From Fistularia commersonii (taxonomy: Eukaryota > Chordata > Actinopteri > Syngnathiformes > Fistulariidae): a stretch of 64,000 nt of DNA. The stretch lies in the NCBI GenBank assembly GCA_037954325.1, contig JBBMNZ010000046.1, forward strand, positions 62,001-126,000, read 5' to 3'. Of the stretch, positions 12,885 through 27,951 are shown in pieces. The translations under genes and the position numbers were made by a program. The notes beneath the pieces were generated by a model. That model had not been told where the DNA came from, did not search any database, and worked only from the letters and a program-made list of their open reading frames with translations. Numbering within the stretch: the stretch's first letter is position 1; every line of letters starts with the position of its first letter.

Positions 12885-15130
12885 CACCGAGTTGAAGCAT
12901 TTTTGATTCGGAGTGGAAATAACTAATGAATTTCATTAAGCTGGTTTCTGCTGTTGAAATATGTTGTCTAGGACAAGATTCTGCACAATATATGTCAAAT
13001 TCAGTGAAATCCCATCACAGGTTCAAAAAATATAGCCATTCGTTCAAAAATTGCTTATCTCACCAGGTTGAAGAGTTTTTGATTAATATTGGAAATAACT
13101 TTTGAATTTCATCAAGCTGGTTTCTGCTCTTGAAATTTGTTGTTTAGGACATGATTCTGGACAATATATTTCAAATTCAGTGTAATCCCTTCACAAGTTC
13201 AAAAGATATAGCCATTCGTTCAAAAAGTACTTATCTCACCGAGTTGAAGCGTTTTTGATTAGGAGCGGAAATAACTATTGAATTTCATCAAGCTGGTTTC
13301 TGATTTTGAAATATGTTGTTTAGGACATGATTCTGCACAATATACGTCAAATTCTTGTGAGCCCATTACAGGCTGAAAGGATATAGCCATCCGTTCAAAA
13401 CGTGCTTATGAGACCGAGTTGAAGCGTTTTTGATTAGGAGTGGAAATAACAAAGGGATATTATCAAGCTGGTTTCTGCTGTTGAAATATGTTGTTTATGA
13501 CATAATTCTGCACAATATATGTCAAATTAAGTGTAATCCCTTCACAAGTTCAAAAGATATAGCCATTCGTTCAAAAAGTACTTATCTCACCGAGTTGAAG
13601 CGTTTTTGATTCGGAGTGGAAATAACTAATGAATTTCATCAAGCTGGTTTCTGCTGTTGAAATATGTTGTTTAGGACAAGATTCTGCACAATATATGTCA
13701 AATTCAGTGAAATCCCATCACAGGTTCAAAAAATATAGCCATTCGTTCAAAAATTGCTTATCTCACCAAGTTGAAGAGTTTTTGATTAATATTGGAAATA
13801 ACTAATGAATTTCATCAAGCTGGTTTCTGCTGTTGAAATATGTTGTTTAGGACAAGATTCTGGACAATATATGTCAAATTCAGTGTAATCCCTTCACAAG
13901 TTAAAAAGATATAGCCATTCGTTCAAAAAGTACTTATCTCACCGGGTTGAAGCGTTTTTGATTAGGAGTGGAAATAACTTTTGAATTTCATCAAGCTGGT
14001 TTCTGCTGTTGACATATGTTTTTTAGGACATGATTCTGCACAATATTTGTCAAATTTAGTGAAATCCCATTACAGGTTCAAATGATATAGCCATTCGTCC
14101 AAAAAGTACTTATGTCACCAAGTTGAAGAATTTTTGATTAGTATTGGAAATAACCAATGAATTACGTCAAGCTGGTTTCTGCTGTTGAAATATGTTGTTA
14201 GGTCAACATTCTGCACAATATATGTCATATTCAGAGATATCCCATCAAAAGTCCAAAAGATATAGCCATTCGTTCAAAAAGTGCTTAACTCACCGAGTTG
14301 AGACGTTTCTGATTAGGAGTGGAAATAACTAATGAATTTCATCAAGCTGGTTTCTGCTGTTGAAATATGTTGTTTAGGACATGATTCTGCACAATATATG
14401 TCAAATTCAGTATAATCCCTTCATAGGTTCAAAAGATATCGCCATTCGTTCAAAAAGTACTTATATCACTAAGTTGAAGCGTTTTTGGATTCAGAGTGGA
14501 AATAATCAATGAATTTCATCAAGCTGGTTTCTGCTGTTGAAATATGTTTTTTAGGATATGAATCTGCACAATATATGTCAAATTTAGTGTAATCACATCA
14601 CAGGATCAAAAGATATAGCCATTCGTTCAAAAACTCCTTATCTTATCGGGTTGAAGCGTTTTTGATTAGGAGTGGAAATAACTGATGGATTTCATCAAGC
14701 TGGTTACTGCTGTTGAAATATGTTGTTTAGGACATGATTCTGCAAAACACATGTCAAATTCAGTGAAATCCCATCACATGTTCAAAACATATAGCCATTC
14801 GTTCAAAAAATGCTTATCTCACCAAGTTGAAGAGGTTTTGATTAGGAGCGGAAATAACTATTGAATTTCATCAAGCTGGTTTCAGCTGTTGAAATATGTT
14901 GTTTAGGACATGATTCTGCACAATATATGTCAAATTCTTATGAGCCCATTACAGGTTCAAAGGATATAGCCATTCGTTCAAAACACGCTTATGAGACCGA
15001 GTTGAAGCGTTTTTGATTAGGAGTGGATATAACTAATGAATTTCATCAAGCTGGTTCCTGCTGTTGAAATATGTTGTTTAGGACAAGATTTTGCACAAAA
15101 TATGTCAAATTCTGTATAATCCAGCGACAA

Positions 15131-15305
15131 GTTCAAAAGATATTGCCATTCGATCAAAAAGTGCTTATCTCACCGAGTTGAGCGTTTTTGATTCGGAGTA
15201 GAAATAACTAATGAATTTCATCAAGTTGGTTGCTGCTGTTGAAATAAGTTGTTTAGGACAAGATTTTGCACAAAATATGTCAAATTCAGTACAATCCAGC
15301 GACAA
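15131..15305 (+). repeat. 175-bp monomer, first of a duplicated pair in unit A
   Basis: It begins GTTCAAAAGATATTGCC and is 175 bp because one A is missing in GAGTTGAGCG. The following monomer, 15,306-15,480, shares the same first half including GGAGTAGAAATAAC. The second half of this one (TTTTGCACAAAATATG) resembles the monomer before it. Unit B has a single such monomer at 23,577-23,751. Confidence 0.8.
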
Positions 15306-15480
15306 GTTCAAAAGATATTGCCATTCGATCAAAAAGTGCTTATCTCACCGAGTTGAGCGTTTTTGATTCGGAGTAGAAATAACTAATGAATTTCATCAAG
15401 CTGGTTTCTGCTGTTGAAATATGTTGTTTAGGACATGATTCTGCAGAAAATATTTCAAATTCAGTGTAATCCAGCAACAA
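15306..15480 (+). repeat. 175-bp monomer, second of the duplicated pair in unit A
   Basis: Its first half is the same as that of 15,131-15,305. Its second half carries TTCTGCAGAAAATATTTC. That arrangement is what an unequal exchange one monomer out of register would leave. Confidence 0.8.
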
Positions 15481-18400
15481 GATCAAAAGATATAGCCATT
15501 CTTGCAAATAATGCTTATCTCACCGAGTTGAAGCGTTTTTGTTTAGGAGTGGAAATAACTAATGAATTTCATCAAGCTGGTTTCTGCTGTTGAAATATGT
15601 TTTTTGGGATATGATTCTGCACAATATATGTATAATTCAGTGTGATCCCATTAAAGGTTCAAAGGATATAGCCATTCTTTCAAAAAGGACTTATCTCACC
15701 GAGTTGAAGCGTTTTTGATTCGGAGTGGAAATAACTAATGGATATCATCAAGCTGGTTTCTGCTGTTGAAATATGTTGTTTATGACATAATTCTGCACAA
15801 TATATGTCAAATTAAGCGTAACCCCTTCACAAGTTCAAAAGATATAGCCATTCGTTCAAGAAGTACTTATATCACCGAGTTGAAGCGTTTTTGATTAGGA
15901 GTGGAAACAACTTTTGAATTTAATCACGCTGGTTTCTGCTGTTGAAATATGTTGTTTAGGACATAATTCTGCACAATATATGTCAAATTCAGTGTAATCC
16001 CTTCATAGGTTCAAAAGATATCGCCATTCGTTCAAAAAGTACTTATCTCACCGAGTTGATGCGTTTTTGGATTCGGAGTGGAAATAATCAAGGAATTTCA
16101 TCAAGCTGGTTTCTGCTGTTGAAATATGTTTTTTAGGATATGATTCTGCACAATATATGTCAAATTTAGTGTAATCACATTACAGGTTCAAAAGACATAG
16201 CCATTCGTTCAAAAACTGCTTATCTTATCGAGTTGAAGCGTTTTTGATTGAGAGTGGAAATAACTAATAGATTTAATCAAGCTGGTTTCTGCTGTTGAAA
16301 TATGTTGTTTAGGACATGATTCTGCAGAACACATGTCAAATTCAGTGTAATCCAGCGACAAGATCAAAAGATATAGCCATTCGTGCAAAAAGTGCTTATC
16401 TCACCGAGTTGAAGCAATTTTGATTAGGAGTGGCAATAACTAATGAATTTCATCAAGTAGATTTCTACTGTTGAAATATGTTGTTTAGGACATGATTCTG
16501 CACAATATATGTCAAATTCAGTGTAATCCCTTCCCAAGTTCAAAAGATATAGCCATTCGTTCAAAAAGTGCTTATCTCACCGAGTTGAAGCGTTTTTGAT
16601 TAGGAATGGAAATAACTAATGAATTTCATCAAGCTGGTTTCTGCTTTTGAAATATGTTGTTTAGGACATGATTCTGCACAATATATGTCAAATTCAGTGT
16701 AATCCCTTCACAAGTTCAAAAGATATAGCCATTCGTTCAAAAAGTGCTTATCTCACCGAGTTGAAGCGTTTTTGATTAGGAGTGGAAATAACTTTTGAAT
16801 TTCATCAAGCTGGTTTCTGCTGTTGAAATATGTTGTTTAGAACATGATACTGCACAATATATGTCCAATTCAGTGTAATCCCTTCATAGGTTCAAAAGAA
16901 ATCGCCAGTCCTTCCAAAAGAACTTATCTGACCGAGTTGAGGCGTTTTTGATTCGGAGTGGAAATAACCAATGAATTTCATCAAGCTCGTTTCTGCTGTT
17001 GAAATATGTTTTTTAGGATATGATTCTGAACAATATATGTCAAATTTAGTGTAATCACATCACAGGTTCAAAAGATATAGCCATTCGTTCAAAAAGTGCT
17101 TATCTCACCGAGTTGAAGCATTTTTGATTAGGAGTGGAAATAACTTTTGAATTTCATCAAGCTGGTTTCTGCTGTTGAAATATGTTGTTTAGGACATAAT
17201 TCTGCACAATATATGTCAAATTCAGTGTAATCCCTTCATAGGTTCAAAAGATATCGCCATTCGTTCAAAAAGTACTTATCTCACCGAGTTGATGCGTTTT
17301 TGGATTCGGAGTGGAAATAATCAATGAATTTCATCAAGCTGGTTTCTGCTGTTGAAATATGTTTTTTTAGGATATGATTCTGCACAATATATGTCAAATT
17401 TAGTGTAATCACATTACAGGTTCAAAAGACATAGCCATTCGTTCAAAAACTGCTTATCTTATCGAGTTGAAGCGTTTTTGATTGAGAGTGGAAATAACTA
17501 ATGGATTTAATCAAGCTGGTTTCTGCTGTTGAAATATGTTTTTTAGGACATAATTCTGCAGAACACATGTCAAATTCAGTGTAATCCCTTCACAAGTTCA
17601 AAAGATATAGCCATTCGTTCAAAAAGTGCTTATCTCACCGAGTTGAAGCATTTTTGATTAGGAGTGGCAATAACTAATGAATTTCATCAAGCTGGTTTCT
17701 GCTGTTGAAATATGTTGTTTAGGATATGATTCTGCACAATATATGTCAAAGTCAGTGTGATCCCATACAGGTTCAAAGGATATAGCCATTCGTTCAAAAA
17801 GGCCTTATCTCACCGAGTTGAAGCGTTTTTGATTAGGAGTGGAAATAACTAATGAATTTCATCAAGCTGGTTTCTGCTGTTGAAATATGTTGTTTAGGAT
17901 ATGATTCTGCACAATATATGTCAAAGTCAGTGTGATCCCATTACAGGTTCAAAGGATATAGCCATTCGTTCAAAAAGGACTTATCTCACCGAGTTGAGGC
18001 GTTTGTGATTAGGAGTGGAAATAACTAATGAATTTCATCAAGCTGGTTTCTGCTGTTGAAATATGTTGTTTAGGACATGATTCTGCACAATATATGTCAA
18101 ATTCAGTGTAATCCCTTCATAGGTTCAAAAGAAATCACCAGTCATTCCAAAAGAACTTATGTCACCGAGTTGAGGAATTTTTGATTCTGAGTGGAAATAA
18201 CCAATGAATTTCATTAAGCTGGTTTCTGCTGTTGAAATATGTTGTTTAGGATATGATTTTGAACGATATATGTCAAATTTAGTGTAATCACATCACAGGT
18301 TCAAAAGATATAGCCATTCGTTCAAAAAGTGCTTATCTCACCGAGTTGAAGCGTTTTTGATTAGGAGTGGAAATAACTTTTGAATTTCATCAAGCTGGTT

Positions 18401-21400
18401 TCTGCTGTTGAAATATGTTGTTTAGAACATGATTCTGCACAATATATGTCCAATTAAGTGTAATCCCTTCATAGGTTCAAAAGAAATCGCCAGTCGTTCC
18501 AAAAGAAGTTATCTGACCGAGTTGAGGCGTTTTTGATTCGGAGTGGAAATAACCAATGAATTTCATCAAGCTCGTTTCTGCTGTTGAAATATGTTTTTTA
18601 GGATATGATTCTGAACAATATATGTCAAATTTAGTGTAATCACATCACAGGTTCAAAAGATATAGCCATTCGTTCAAAAACTGCTTATCTTCTCGGGTTG
18701 AAGCGTTTTTGATTAGGAGTGGAAATAACTTTTGAATTTCATCAAGCTGGTTTCTGCTGTTGAAATATGTTGTTTAGGACATAATTCTGCACAATATATG
18801 TCAAATTCAGTGTAATCCCTTCATAGGTTCAAAAGATATCGCCATTCGTTCAAAAAGTACTTATCTCACCGAGTTGATGCGTTTTTGTATTCGGAGTGGA
18901 AATAATCAATGAATTTCATCAAGCTGGTTTCTGTTCTTGAAATATGTTTTTTAGGATATGATTCTGCACAATATATGTCAAATTTAGTGTAATCACATTA
19001 CAGGTTCAAAAGACATAGCCATTCGTTCAAAAACTGCTTATCTTATCGAGTTGAAGCGTTTTTGATTGAGAGTGGAAATAACTAATGGATTTAATCAAGC
19101 TGGTTTCTGCTGTTGAAATATGTTGTTTAGGACATGATTCTGCAGAACACATGTCAAATTCAGTGTAATCCAGCGACAAGATCAAAAGATATAGCCATTC
19201 GTGCAAAAAGTGCTTATCTCACCGAGTTGAAGCAATTTTGATTAGGAGTGGCAATAACTAATGAATTTCATCAAGTAGATTTCTACTGTTGAAATATGTT
19301 GTTTAGGACATGATTCTGCACAATATATGTCAAATTCAGTGTAATCCCTTCACAAGTTCAAAAGATATAGCCATTCGTTCAAAAAGTGCTTATCTCACCG
19401 AGTTGAAGCATTTTTGATTAGGAGTGGCAATAACTAATGAATTTCATCAAGCTGGTTTCTGCTGTTGAAATATGTTGTTTAGGATATGATTCTGCACAAT
19501 ATATGTCAAAGTCAGTGTGATCCCATACAGGTTCAAAGGATATAGCCATTCGTTCAGAAAGGCCTTATCTCACCGAGTTGAAGCGTTTTTGATTAGGAGT
19601 GGAAATAACTAATGAATTTCATCAAGCTGGTTTCTGCCGTTGAAATATGTTGTTTAGGATATGATTCTGCACAATATATGTCAAAGTCAGTGTGATCCCA
19701 TTACAGGTTCAAAGGATATAGCCAATCGTTCAAAAAGGACTTATCTCACCGAGTTGAAGCGTTTGTGATTAGGAGTGGAAATTACTAATGAATTTCATCA
19801 AGCTGGTTTCTGCTGTTGAAATATGTTGTTTAGGACATGATTCTGCACAATATATGTCAAATTCAGTGTAATCCCTTCATAGGTTCAAAAGAAATTGCCA
19901 GTCATTCCAAAAGAACTTATGTCACCGAGTTGAGGCGTTTTTGATTCTGAGTGGAAATAACCAATGAATTTCATCAAGCTGGTTTCTGCTGTTGAAATAT
20001 GTTGTTTAGGATATGATTTTGAACAATATATGTCAAATTTAGTGTAATCACATCACAGGTTCAAAAGATATAGCCATTCGTTCAAAAACTGCTTATCTTA
20101 TCGGGTTGAAGCGTTTTTGATTAGGAGTGGAAATAACTGATGGATTTCGTTAAGCTGGTTTCTGCTGTTGAAATATGTTGTTAAGGACATGATTCTGCAA
20201 AACACATGTCAAATTAAGTGTAATCCAGCGATAAGATAAAAAGATATAGCCATTCTTGAAAAAAGTGCTTATCTCACCGAGTTGAGACGTTTCTGATTAG
20301 GAGTGGAAATAACTTATGAATTTCATCAAGCTGGTTCCCGCTGTTGAAATATGCTGTTTAGAACAAGATTCTGCACAAAATATGTCAAATTCAGTATAAT
20401 CCAGTGACAAGTTCAAAAGATATAGCCATTCGATCAAAAAGTGCTTATCTCACCGAGTTGAAGCATTTTTGATTCGGAGTGGAAATAACTAATGAATTTC
20501 ATCAAGCTGGTTTCTGCTGTTGAAATATGTTGTTTAGGACATGGTTCTGCAGAAAATATTTCAAATTCAGTGTAATCCAGCAACAAGATCAAAGGATATA
20601 GCCATTCTTGCAAATATTGCTTATCTCACCGAGTTGAAGCGTTTTTGATTAGGAGTGGAAATAACTATTGAATTTCATCAAGCTGGTTTCTGTTCTTGAA
20701 ATATGTTGTTTAGGACATGTTTCTGCACAATATATGTCAAATTCAGTGTGATCCCATTAAAGGTTCAAAGGATATAGCCATTCGTTCAAAAAGGACTTAT
20801 CTCACCGAGTTGAAGCGTTTTTGATTAGGAGTGGAAATAACTTTTGAATTTCATCAAGCTGGTTTCTGCTGTTGAAATATGTTGTTTAGAACATGATTCT
20901 GCACAATATATGTCCAATTCAGTGTAATCCCTTCATAGGTTCAAAAGAAATCGCCAGTCGTTCCAAAAGAACTTATCTGACCGAGTTGAGGCGTTTTTGA
21001 TTCGGAGAGGAAATAACCAATGAATTTCATCAAGCTCGTTTCTGCTGTTGAAATATGTTTTTTAGGATATGATTCTGAACAATATATGTCAAATTTAGTG
21101 TAATCACATCACAGGTTCAAAAGATATAGCCATTCGTTCAAAAACTGCTTATCTTATCGGGTTGAAGCGTTTTTGATTAGGAGTGGAAATAACTGATGGA
21201 TTTCGTCAAGCTGGTTTCTGCTGTTGAAATATGTTGTTTAGGACATGATTTTGCAAAACACATGTCAAATTAAGTGTAATCCAGCGATAAGATCAAAAGA
21301 TATAGCCATTCGTGAAAAAAGTGCTTATCTCATCGAGTTGAAGCATTTTTGATTCGGAGTGGAAATAACTAATGAATTTCATTAAGCTGGTTTCTGCTGT

Positions 21401-24400
21401 TGAAATATGTTGTCTAGGACAAGATTCTGCACAATATATGTCAAATTCAGTGAAATCCCATCACAGGTTCAAAAAATATAGCCATTCGTTCAAAAATTGC
21501 TTATCTCACCAGGTTGAAGAGTTTTTGATTAATATTGGAAATAACTTTTGAATTTCATCAAGCTGGTTTCTGCTCTTGAAATTTGTTGTTTAGGACATGA
21601 TTCTGGACAATATATTTCAAATTCAGTGTAATCCCTTCACAAGTTCAAAAGATATAGCCATTCGTTCAAAAAGTACTTATCTCACCGAGTTGAAGCGTTT
21701 TTGATTAGGAGCGGAAATAACTATTGAATTTCATCAAGCTGGTTTCTGATTTTGAAATATGTTGTTTAGGACATGATTCTGCACAATATACGTCAAATTC
21801 TTGTGAGCCCATTACAGGCTGAAAGGATATAGCCATCCGTTCAAAACGTGCTTATGAGACCGAGTTGAAGCGTTTTTGATTAGGAGTGGAAATAACAAAG
21901 GGATATTATCAAGCTGGTTTCTGCTGTTGAAATATGTTGTTTATGACATAATTCTGCACAATATATGTCAAATTAAGTGTAATCCCTTCACAAGTTCAAA
22001 AGATATAGCCATTCGTTCAAAAAGTACTTATCTCACCGAGTTGAAGCGTTTTTGATTCGGAGTGGAAATAACTAATGAATTTCATCAAGCTGGTTTCTGC
22101 TGTTGAAATATGTTGTTTAGGACAAGATTCTGCACAATATATGTCAAATTCAGTGAAATCCCATCACAGGTTCAAAAAATATAGCCATTCGTTCAAAAAT
22201 TGCTTATCTCACCAAGTTAAAGAGTTTTTGATTAATATTGGAAATAACTAATGAATTTCATCAAGCTGGTTTCTGCTGTTGAAATATGTTGTTTAGGACA
22301 AGATTCTGGACAATATATGTCAAATTCAGTGTAATCCCTTCACAAGTTAAAAAGATATAGCCATTCGTTCAAAAAGTACTTATCTCACCGGGTTGAAGCG
22401 TTTTTGATTAGGAGTGGAAATAACTTTTGAATTTCATCAAGCTGGTTTCTGCTGTTGACATATGTTTTTTAGGACATGATTCTGCACAATATTTGTCAAA
22501 TTTAGTGAAATCCCATTACAGGTTCAAATGATATAGCCATTCGTCCAAAAAGTACTTATGTCACCAAGTTGAAGAATTTTTGATTAGTATTGGAAATAAC
22601 CAATGAATTACGTCAAGCTGGTTTCTGCTGTTGAAATATGTTGTTAGGTCAACATTCTGCACAATATATGTCATATTCAGAGATATCCCATCAAAAGTCC
22701 AAAAGATATAGCCATTCGTTCAAAAAGTGCTTAACTCACCGAGTTGAGACGTTTCTGATTAGGAGTGGAAATAACTAATGAATTTCATCAAGCTGGTTTC
22801 TGCTGTTGAAATATGTTGTTTAGGACATGATTCTGCACAATATATGTCAAATTCAGTATAATCCCTTCATAGGTTCAAAAGATATTGCCATTCGTTCAAA
22901 AAGTACTTATATCACTAAGTTGAAGCGTTTTTGGATTCAGAGTGGAAATAATCAATGAATTTCATCAAGCTGGTTTCTGCTGTTGAAATATGTTTTTTAG
23001 GATATGAATCTGCACAATATATGTCAAATTTAGTGTAATCACATCACAGGATCAAAAGATATAGCCATTCGTTCAAAAACTCCTTATCTTATCGGGTTGA
23101 AGCGTTTTTGATTAGGAGTGGAAATAACTGATGGATTTCATCAAGCTGGTTACTGCTGTTGAAATATGTTGTTTAGGACATGATTCTGCAAAACACATGT
23201 CAAATTCAGTGAAATCCCATCACATGTTCAAAACATATAGCCATTCGTTCAAAAAATGCTTATCTCACCAAGTTGAAGAGGTTTTGATTAGGAGCGGAAA
23301 TAACTATTGAATTTCATCAAGCTGGTTTCAGCTGTTGAAATATGTTGTTTAGGACATGATTCTGCACAATATATGTCAAATTCTTATGAGCCCATTACAG
23401 GTTCAAAGGATATAGCCATTCGTTCAAAACACGCTTATGAGACCGAGTTGAAGCGTTTTTGATTAGGAGTGGATATAACTAATGAATTTCATCAAGCTGG
23501 TTCCTGCTGTTGAAATATGTTGTTTAGGACAAGATTTTGCACAAAATATGTCAAATTCTGTATAATCCAGCGACAAGTTCAAAAGATATTGCCATTCGAT
23601 CAAAAAGTGCTTATCTCACCGAGTTGAGCGTTTTTGATTCGGAGCAGAAATATCTAATGAATTTCATCAAGCTGGTTTCTGCTGTTGAAATATGTTGTTT
23701 AGGACATGATTCTGCAGAAAATATTTCAAATTATGTATAATCCAGCAACAAGATCAAAAGATATAGCCATTCTTGCAAATAATGCTTATCTCACCGAGTT
23801 GAAGCGTTTTTGTTTAGGAGTGGAAATAACTAATGAATTTCATCAAGCTGGTTTCTGCTGTTGAAATATGTTTTTTGGGATATGATTCTGCACAATATAT
23901 GTATAATTCAGTGTGATCCCATTAAAGGTTCAAAGGATATAGCCATTCTTTCAAAAAGGACTTATCTCACCGAGTTGAAGCGTTTTTGATTCGGAGTGGA
24001 AATAACTAATGGATATCATCAAGCTGGTTTCTGCTGTTGAAATATGTTGTTTATGACATAATTCTGCACAATATATGTCAAATTAAGCGTAACCCCTTCA
24101 CAAGTTCAAAAGATATAGCCATTCGTTCAAGAAGTACTTATATCACCGAGTTGAAGCGTTTTTGATTAGGAGTGGAAACAACTTTTGAATTTAATCACGC
24201 TGGTTTCTGCTGTTGAAATATGTTGTTTAGGACATAATTCTGCACAATATATGTCAAATTCAGTGTAATCCCTTCATAGGTTCAAAAGATATCGCCATTC
24301 GTTCAAAAAGTACTTATCTCACCGAGTTGATGCGTTTTTGGATTCGGAGTGGAAATAATCAAGGAATTTCATCAAGCTGGTTTCTGCTGTTGAAATATGT

Positions 24401-25839
24401 TTTTTAGGATATGATTCTGCACAATATATGTCAAATTTAGTGTAATCACATTACAGGTTCAAAAGACATAGCCATTCGTTCAAAAACTGCTTATCTTATC
24501 GAGTTGAAGCGTTTTTGATTGAGAGTGGAAATAACTAATAGATTTAATCAAGCTGGTTTCTGCTGTTGAAATATGTTGTTTAGGACATGATTCTGCAGAA
24601 CACATGTCAAATTCAGTGTAATCAAGCGACAAGATCAAAAGATATAGCCATTCGTGCAAAAAGTGCTTATCTCACCGAGTTGAAGCAATTTTGATTAGGA
24701 GTGGCAATAACTAATGAATTTCATCAAGTAGATTTCTACTGTTGAAATATGTTGTTTAGGACATGATTCTGCACAATATATGTCAAATTCAGTGTAATCC
24801 CTTCCCAAGTTCAAAAGATATAGCCATTCGTTCAAAAAGTGCTTATCTCACCGAGTTGAAGCGTTTTTGATTAGGAATGGAAATAACTAATGAATTTCAT
24901 CAAGCTGGTTTCTGCTTTTGAAATATGTTGTTTAGGACATGATTCTGCACAATATATGTCAAATTCAGTGTAATCCCTTCACAAGTTCAAAAGATATAGC
25001 CATTCGTTCAAAAAGTGCTTATCTCACCGAGTTGAAGCGTTTTTGATTAGGAGTGGAAATAACTTTTGAATTTCATCAAGCTGGTTTCTGCTGTTGAAAT
25101 ATGTTGTTTAGAACATGATACTGCACAATATATGTCCAATTCAGTGTAATCCCTTCATAGGTTCAAAAGATATCGCCATTCGTTCAAAAAGTACTTATCT
25201 CACCGAGTTGATGCGTTTTTGGATTCGGAGTGGAAATAATCAATGAATTTCATCAAGCTGGTTTCTGCTGTTGAAATATGTTTTTTAGGATATGATTCTG
25301 CACAATATATGTCAAATTTAGTGTAATCACATTACAGGTTCAAAAGACATAGCCATTCGTTCAAAAACTGCTTATCTTATCGAGTTGAAGCGTTTTTGAT
25401 TGAGAGTGGAAATAACTAATGGATTTAATCAAGCTGGTTTCTGCTGTTGAAATATGTTTTTTAGGACATAATTCTGCAGAACACATGTCAAATTCAGTGT
25501 AATCCCTTCACAAGTTCAAAAGATATAGCCATTCGTTCAAAAAGTGCTTATCTCACCGAGTTGAAGCATTTTTGATTAGGAGTGGCAATAACTAATGAAT
25601 TTCATCAAGCTGGTTTCTGCTGTTGAAATATGTTGTTTAGGATATGATTCTGCACAATATATGTCAAAGTCAGTGTGATCCCATACAGGTTCAAAGGATA
25701 TAGCCATTCGTTCAAAAAGGCCTTATCTCACCGAGTTGAAGCGTTTTTGATTAGGAGTGGAAATAACTAATGAATTTCATCAAGCTGGTTTCTGCTGTTG
25801 AAATATGTTGTTTAGGATATGATTCTGCACAATATATGT

Positions 25840-27951
25840 CAAAGTCAGTGTGATCCCATTACAGGTTCAAAGGATATAGCCATTCGTTCAAAAAGGACTT
25901 ATCTCACCGAGTTGAGGCGTTTGTGATTAGGAGTGGAAATAACTAATGAATTTCATCAAGCTGGTTTCTGCTGTTGAAATATGTTGTTTAGGACATGATT
26001 CTGCACAATATATGTCAAATTCAGTGTAATCCCTTCATAGGTTCAAAAGAAATCACCAGTCATTCCAAAAGAACTTATGTCACCGAGTTGAGGAATTTTT
26101 GATTCTGAGTGGAAATAACCAATGAATTTCATTAAGCTGGTTTCTGCTGTTGAAATATGTTGTTTAGGATATGATTTTGAACGATATATGTCAAATTTAG
26201 TGTAATCACATCACAGGTTCAAAAGATATAGCCATTCGTTCAAAAAGTGCTTATCTCACCGAGTTGAAGCGTTTTTGATTAGGAGTGGAAATAACTTTTG
26301 AATTTCATCAAGCTGGTTTCTGCTGTTGAAATATGTTGTTTAGAACATGATTCTGCACAATATATGTCCAATTAAGTGTAATCCCTTCATAGGTTCAAAA
26401 GAAATCGCCAGTCGTTCCAAAAGAAGTTATCTGACCGAGTTGAGGCGTTTTTGATTCGGAGTGGAAATAACCAATGAATTTCATCAAGCTCGTTTCTGCT
26501 GTTGAAATATGTTTTTTAGGATATGATTCTGAACAATATATGTCAAATTTAGTGTAATCACATCACAGGTTCAAAAGATATAGCCATTCGTTCAAAAACT
26601 GCTTATCTTCTCGGGTTGAAGCGTTTTTGATTAGGAGTGGAAATAACTTTTGAATTTCATCAAGCTGGTTTCTGCTGTTGAAATATGTTGTTTAGGACAT
26701 AATTCTGCACAATATATGTCAAATTCAGTGTAATCCCTTCATAGGTTCAAAAGATATCGCCATTCGTTCAAAAAGTACTTATCTCACCGAGTTGATGCGT
26801 TTTTGTATTCGGAGTGGAAATAATCAATGAATTTCATCAAGCTGGTTTCTGTTCTTGAAATATGTTTTTTAGGATATGATTCTGCACAATATATGTCAAA
26901 TTTAGTGTAATCACATTACAGGTTCAAAAGACATAGCCATTCGTTCAAAAACTGCTTATCTTATCGAGTTGAAGCGTTTTTGATTGAGAGTGGAAATAAC
27001 TAATGGATTTAATCAAGCTGGTTTCTGCTGTTGAAATATGTTGTTTAGGACATGATTCTGCAGAACACATGTCAAATTCAGTGTAATCCAGCGACAAGAT
27101 CAAAAGATATAGCCATTCGTGCAAAAAGTGCTTATCTCACCGAGTTGAAGCAATTTTGATTAGGAGTGGCAATAACTAATGAATTTCATCAAGTAGATTT
27201 CTACTGTTGAAATATGTTGTTTAGGACATGATTCTGCACAATATATGTCAAATTCAGTGTAATCCCTTCACAAGTTCAAAAGATATAGCCATTCGTTCAA
27301 AAAGTGCTTATCTCACCGAGTTGAAGCATTTTTGATTAGGAGTGGCAATAACTAATGAATTTCATCAAGCTGGTTTCTGCTGTTGAAATATGTTGTTTAG
27401 GATATGATTCTGCACAATATATGTCAAAGTCAGTGTGATCCCATACAGGTTCAAAGGATATAGCCATTCGTTCAGAAAGGCCTTATCTCACCGAGTTGAA
27501 GCGTTTTTGATTAGGAGTGGAAATAACTAATGAATTTCATCAAGCTGGTTTCTGCCGTTGAAATATGTTGTTTAGGATATGATTCTGCACAATATATGTC
27601 AAAGTCAGTGTGATCCCATTACAGGTTCAAAGGATATAGCCAATCGTTCAAAAAGGACTTATCTCACCGAGTTGAAGCGTTTGTGATTAGGAGTGGAAAT
27701 TACTAATGAATTTCATCAAGCTGGTTTCTGCTGTTGAAATATGTTGTTTAGGACATGATTCTGCACAATATATGTCAAATTCAGTGTAATCCCTTCATAG
27801 GTTCAAAAGAAATTGCCAGTCATTCCAAAAGAACTTATGTCACCGAGTTGAGGCGTTTTTGATTCTGAGTGGAAATAACCAATGAATTTCATCAAGCTGG
27901 TTTCTGCTGTTGAAATATGTTGTTTAGGATATGATTTTGAACAATATATGT
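25840..27951 (+). repeat. 12-monomer tandem block in unit B, copy 1 (2,112 bp)
   Basis: It starts at CAAAGTCAGTGTGATCCC. The same junction sequence and rare variants (AGAAATCACCAGTCATTCC, TTTTTGTATTCGG) recur exactly 2,112 bp later, which is 12 x 176. Unit A has this block once at 17,922-20,033. One difference between the copies is TCTGTTCTTG here against TCTGCTCTTG in copy 2. Confidence 0.9.

Larger units (their letters stand above)
12885..21330 (+). repeat. Region III segmental unit A (about 8.45 kb, 48 monomers)
   Basis: The rare variant TGTCTAGGACAAG occurs at 12,965 and again at 21,411, an offset of 8,446 bp. From there to about 21,330 unit A is followed by unit B in the same order. Unit A contains a 175-bp monomer duplication at 15,131-15,480 that B lacks, two monomers near 16,890-17,240 that B lacks, and one copy (17,922-20,033) of the 12-monomer block that B has twice. 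Inside A, a nine-monomer offset (17,242 to 18,827, 1,585 bp) shows an older HOR: roughly 17,125-18,710 is echoed by the sequence that follows. Confidence 0.85.
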
